Positions 62,456 through 64,000 of a stretch of DNA of 64,000 bases are shown here, one piece after another; position 1 is the first letter of the stretch; each line of letters begins with the position of its first letter. The notes beneath the pieces were generated by a model, which was given only the letters and a program-made list of their open reading frames with translations, had not been told where the DNA came from and did not search any database. A program made the position numbers and the translations under genes. Source of the stretch: Rhynchopus euleeides (taxonomy: Eukaryota > Euglenozoa > Diplonemea > Diplonemida > Diplonemidae); contig OY723259.1 of the NCBI GenBank assembly GCA_963210315.1, forward strand, positions 1,798,001 through 1,862,000. Direction: 5' to 3'.

Positions 62456-62948
62456 TCCGAAAATTTTGCCACTGGTTGACACAAGGGCAAATTTCGAGCA
62501 AAATCCGAAAATCAGGAAAAATCGGGAAAAATCAGGAAATCCAGGGGGGGCCACCGGAGACCCTCCCCGAAAAAATCCGATTTTTTTGGGTCGAAAAAAA
62601 ATTTTTTTTCCGACCCGAAAATCTGTATCTGCGGACTGCCACACTCTGAAAAACCGAAAAATTTCCGAAAAAAATCGAAAATTTTGGCCTTTCCTGGCCT
62701 GTGTGGTCCCAAAGGGCCCAGGTTGCCCGGTTTTTCACCCAAAAACACCCCAAAAATTTTTCCGCCGTTTCACCCCCCCAGAATCTAGGAGGGTGTCCGG
62801 TACTCCGGATTTTCCTGATTTTTCCCGATTTTCCGAAAGTTTTGCCACTGGTTGACACAAGGGCAAATTTCGAGCAAAATCCGAAAATCGGGAAAAATCG
62901 GGAAAAATCAGGAAATCCAGGGGGGGCCACCGGAGACCCTCCCCGAAA
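62456..62948 (+). repeat. Tandem repeat E, second locus
   Basis: Matches about 53486-54112 in the same orientation, cut abruptly at both ends (AATTCTCCGAAAATTTTGCC on the left, CCCTCCCCGAAAGGACGTC on the right). Confidence 0.85.
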
Positions 62949-63403
62949 GGACGTCGGTAAAGCCGAGCCCTTTGTACAACCGTTTCACTCTGACTTCTGT
63001 CTGTCTGTCCTGTGTGCCAGCAGTGTGTCCCCGTTCCAGTGATTCCGCTCCATCCCATTGAGTGTCTCTCAGTTCTGCTCGTTCTGACAGTGGAGGTGGT
63101 CTCCTGCGACTGCGTCGGTTTCTTGGCTGCCCCGTGTCTGCAGTTCCACTTGTGTCATGGACTCGTTGTGGTTACTGGTGCTCTGCAATATTTTCGCTGC
63201 TGCTCGTTAGTTCCGTCCCGTTTCATTCCCAGCTGCTCAGGGAGAGCTGCCCTGTGTTTGCCGCAAAGGGCGCTGCTGATCCTTGTTCCTCATCGCGTTG
63301 TGACTCCCATTCAGCCTGGCGGGGCAGTCTTCAGCGTTCAAACTCCCTGATAGTTCCCGAAGTTCGCGGATTCCGCCGCTCATCTTGCACCATATGGGCA
63401 CCA
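62949..63403. other. Spacer, no feature seen
   Basis: T/C- and GT-rich sequence with no recognisable gene or repeat. Confidence 0.4.
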
Positions 63404-63551
63404 ATATTTCAGGCATATACATGTATTATACATGTATAATAGTTGACATGCAAGTATTATACATGTATAATACATGTATTATACTTGTAGTTATACATGT
63501 AAAATTTACAAGATCCCACCGTGGAGGAGAGAAGGGGGGGGGGTGGCGACC
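63404..63551 (-). repeat. Repeat D, inverted copy
   Basis: Inverse of 52474-52620, including TACATGTATA palindromes and the CAAGATCCCACCGTGG end with G-run. Confidence 0.85.
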
Positions 63552-64000
63552 CGATATTTTCTCGGGGTTTTTCAGTGACCCCCCACTGGATTTTTGGCCA
63601 GGTACGCCCATTTTGGTGGAGTTTTTGGCCGAAAATCAAAAAAATCGTGTTTGTGACAGGCCTAAACAGAGATTTTCCTTTACGTGGACTCCCCTAGGGG
63701 GGGGGGGGGGCTGGCGTTACTGCACCTTCCTCTTTTTTGCGTTAAAACAGGCCCCTTGGCCTGTACGCAAAAGAAGACTTGTTGGCAGCGCAAAAAAATA
63801 TGTCAGGTAACGAACCAGCGCGCAAAACAACAGGACTGCATCTTCTCCGGGGGGGGGGGTCTTCGCTAGTTGCTATTTCTTCGTCAATCTCTCTCGCCAG
63901 TTTTCACCTAATTCAACAGGAAATGCACCAAAATGCACTGACGATCACCCCGTAGCGAAGGCCTCTCTCTCTCTCTATCTATCTTCCTCCTATCACCCGC
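63552..64000. other. Spacer with terminal MITE F copy, window end
   Basis: G-run-rich sequence. MITE F occupies about 63856-63962 and a CT-repeat follows to the window edge. Some sequence (AAAAATCGTGTTTGTGACAG) recalls the foldback arm ends near 46875. No gene. Confidence 0.5.
63856..63962 (+). mobile_element. MITE F copy
   Basis: Same interior as 60653 (TTCTTCGTCAATCT.., GCACCAAAATGCACTGACGA) with ends GGGGTCTTCGCT and AGCGAAGGCCTC. Confidence 0.75.

Overview
The window is eukaryotic nuclear DNA. Open reading frames are long and GC-rich, at least two genes have short GT-AG introns with C/T-rich acceptors, poly-C and poly-G runs are frequent, and over half of the window is transposon-derived. 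The host genes (a CaMKK-type kinase fused to a receiver domain, an SF1/BBP splicing factor, a BILBO1-like EF-hand coiled-coil protein, a cyclic-nucleotide-binding K+ channel, a surface protein with a PPR-like organellar candidate nearby) suggest a flagellated free-living protist. A chromerid or other alveolate is my best guess, but this is inference and not shown by the sequence.

Layout. 1-1758: 3' part of the kinase-receiver gene. 1759-6820: gene-poor, with decayed dispersed repeats. 6821-8122: SF1/BBP with one intron. 9026-11992: transposon family P1 with ~300-bp inverted termini. 12128-17653: a tight cluster of three plus-strand host genes (PPR-like; small Pop5/Rpp14-like; BILBO1-like). 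18337-20663: transposon family P2, copy 1. 21202-26597: hAT-like autonomous element, falsely duplicated around a 200-N assembly gap. 27553-31883: ion channel gene, its last intron occupied by a 678-bp hAT-type non-autonomous element. 32638-39529: a full-length-looking LINE on the minus strand with a 2A peptide motif. 40978-42897: surface membrane protein. 43665-44866: piggyBac-type non-autonomous element. 45746-46925: foldback element. 47-54 kb and 58-64 kb: repeat-rich, no convincing genes. 54641-58102: P2 copy 2, split by a 1083-bp hAT-type insertion whose empty site is preserved in copy 1.

Main points of interest. (1) P1 and P2 are related DNA transposons whose ends are arrays of short palindromes and whose broken coding regions share a protein I cannot place in any transposase family. 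(2) The LINE has an in-frame UGA followed 14 codons later by a canonical 2A 'stop-carry-on' motif, before an unusually long ORF of about 2160 codons. (3) A eukaryotic Ser/Thr kinase is fused to a two-component receiver domain. (4) A BILBO1-like protein, familiar from the trypanosome flagellar pocket collar, occurs in a genome that otherwise does not look kinetoplastid. (5) The hAT coding sequence is split by an assembly artefact and would be one continuous frame if the duplicate were collapsed.
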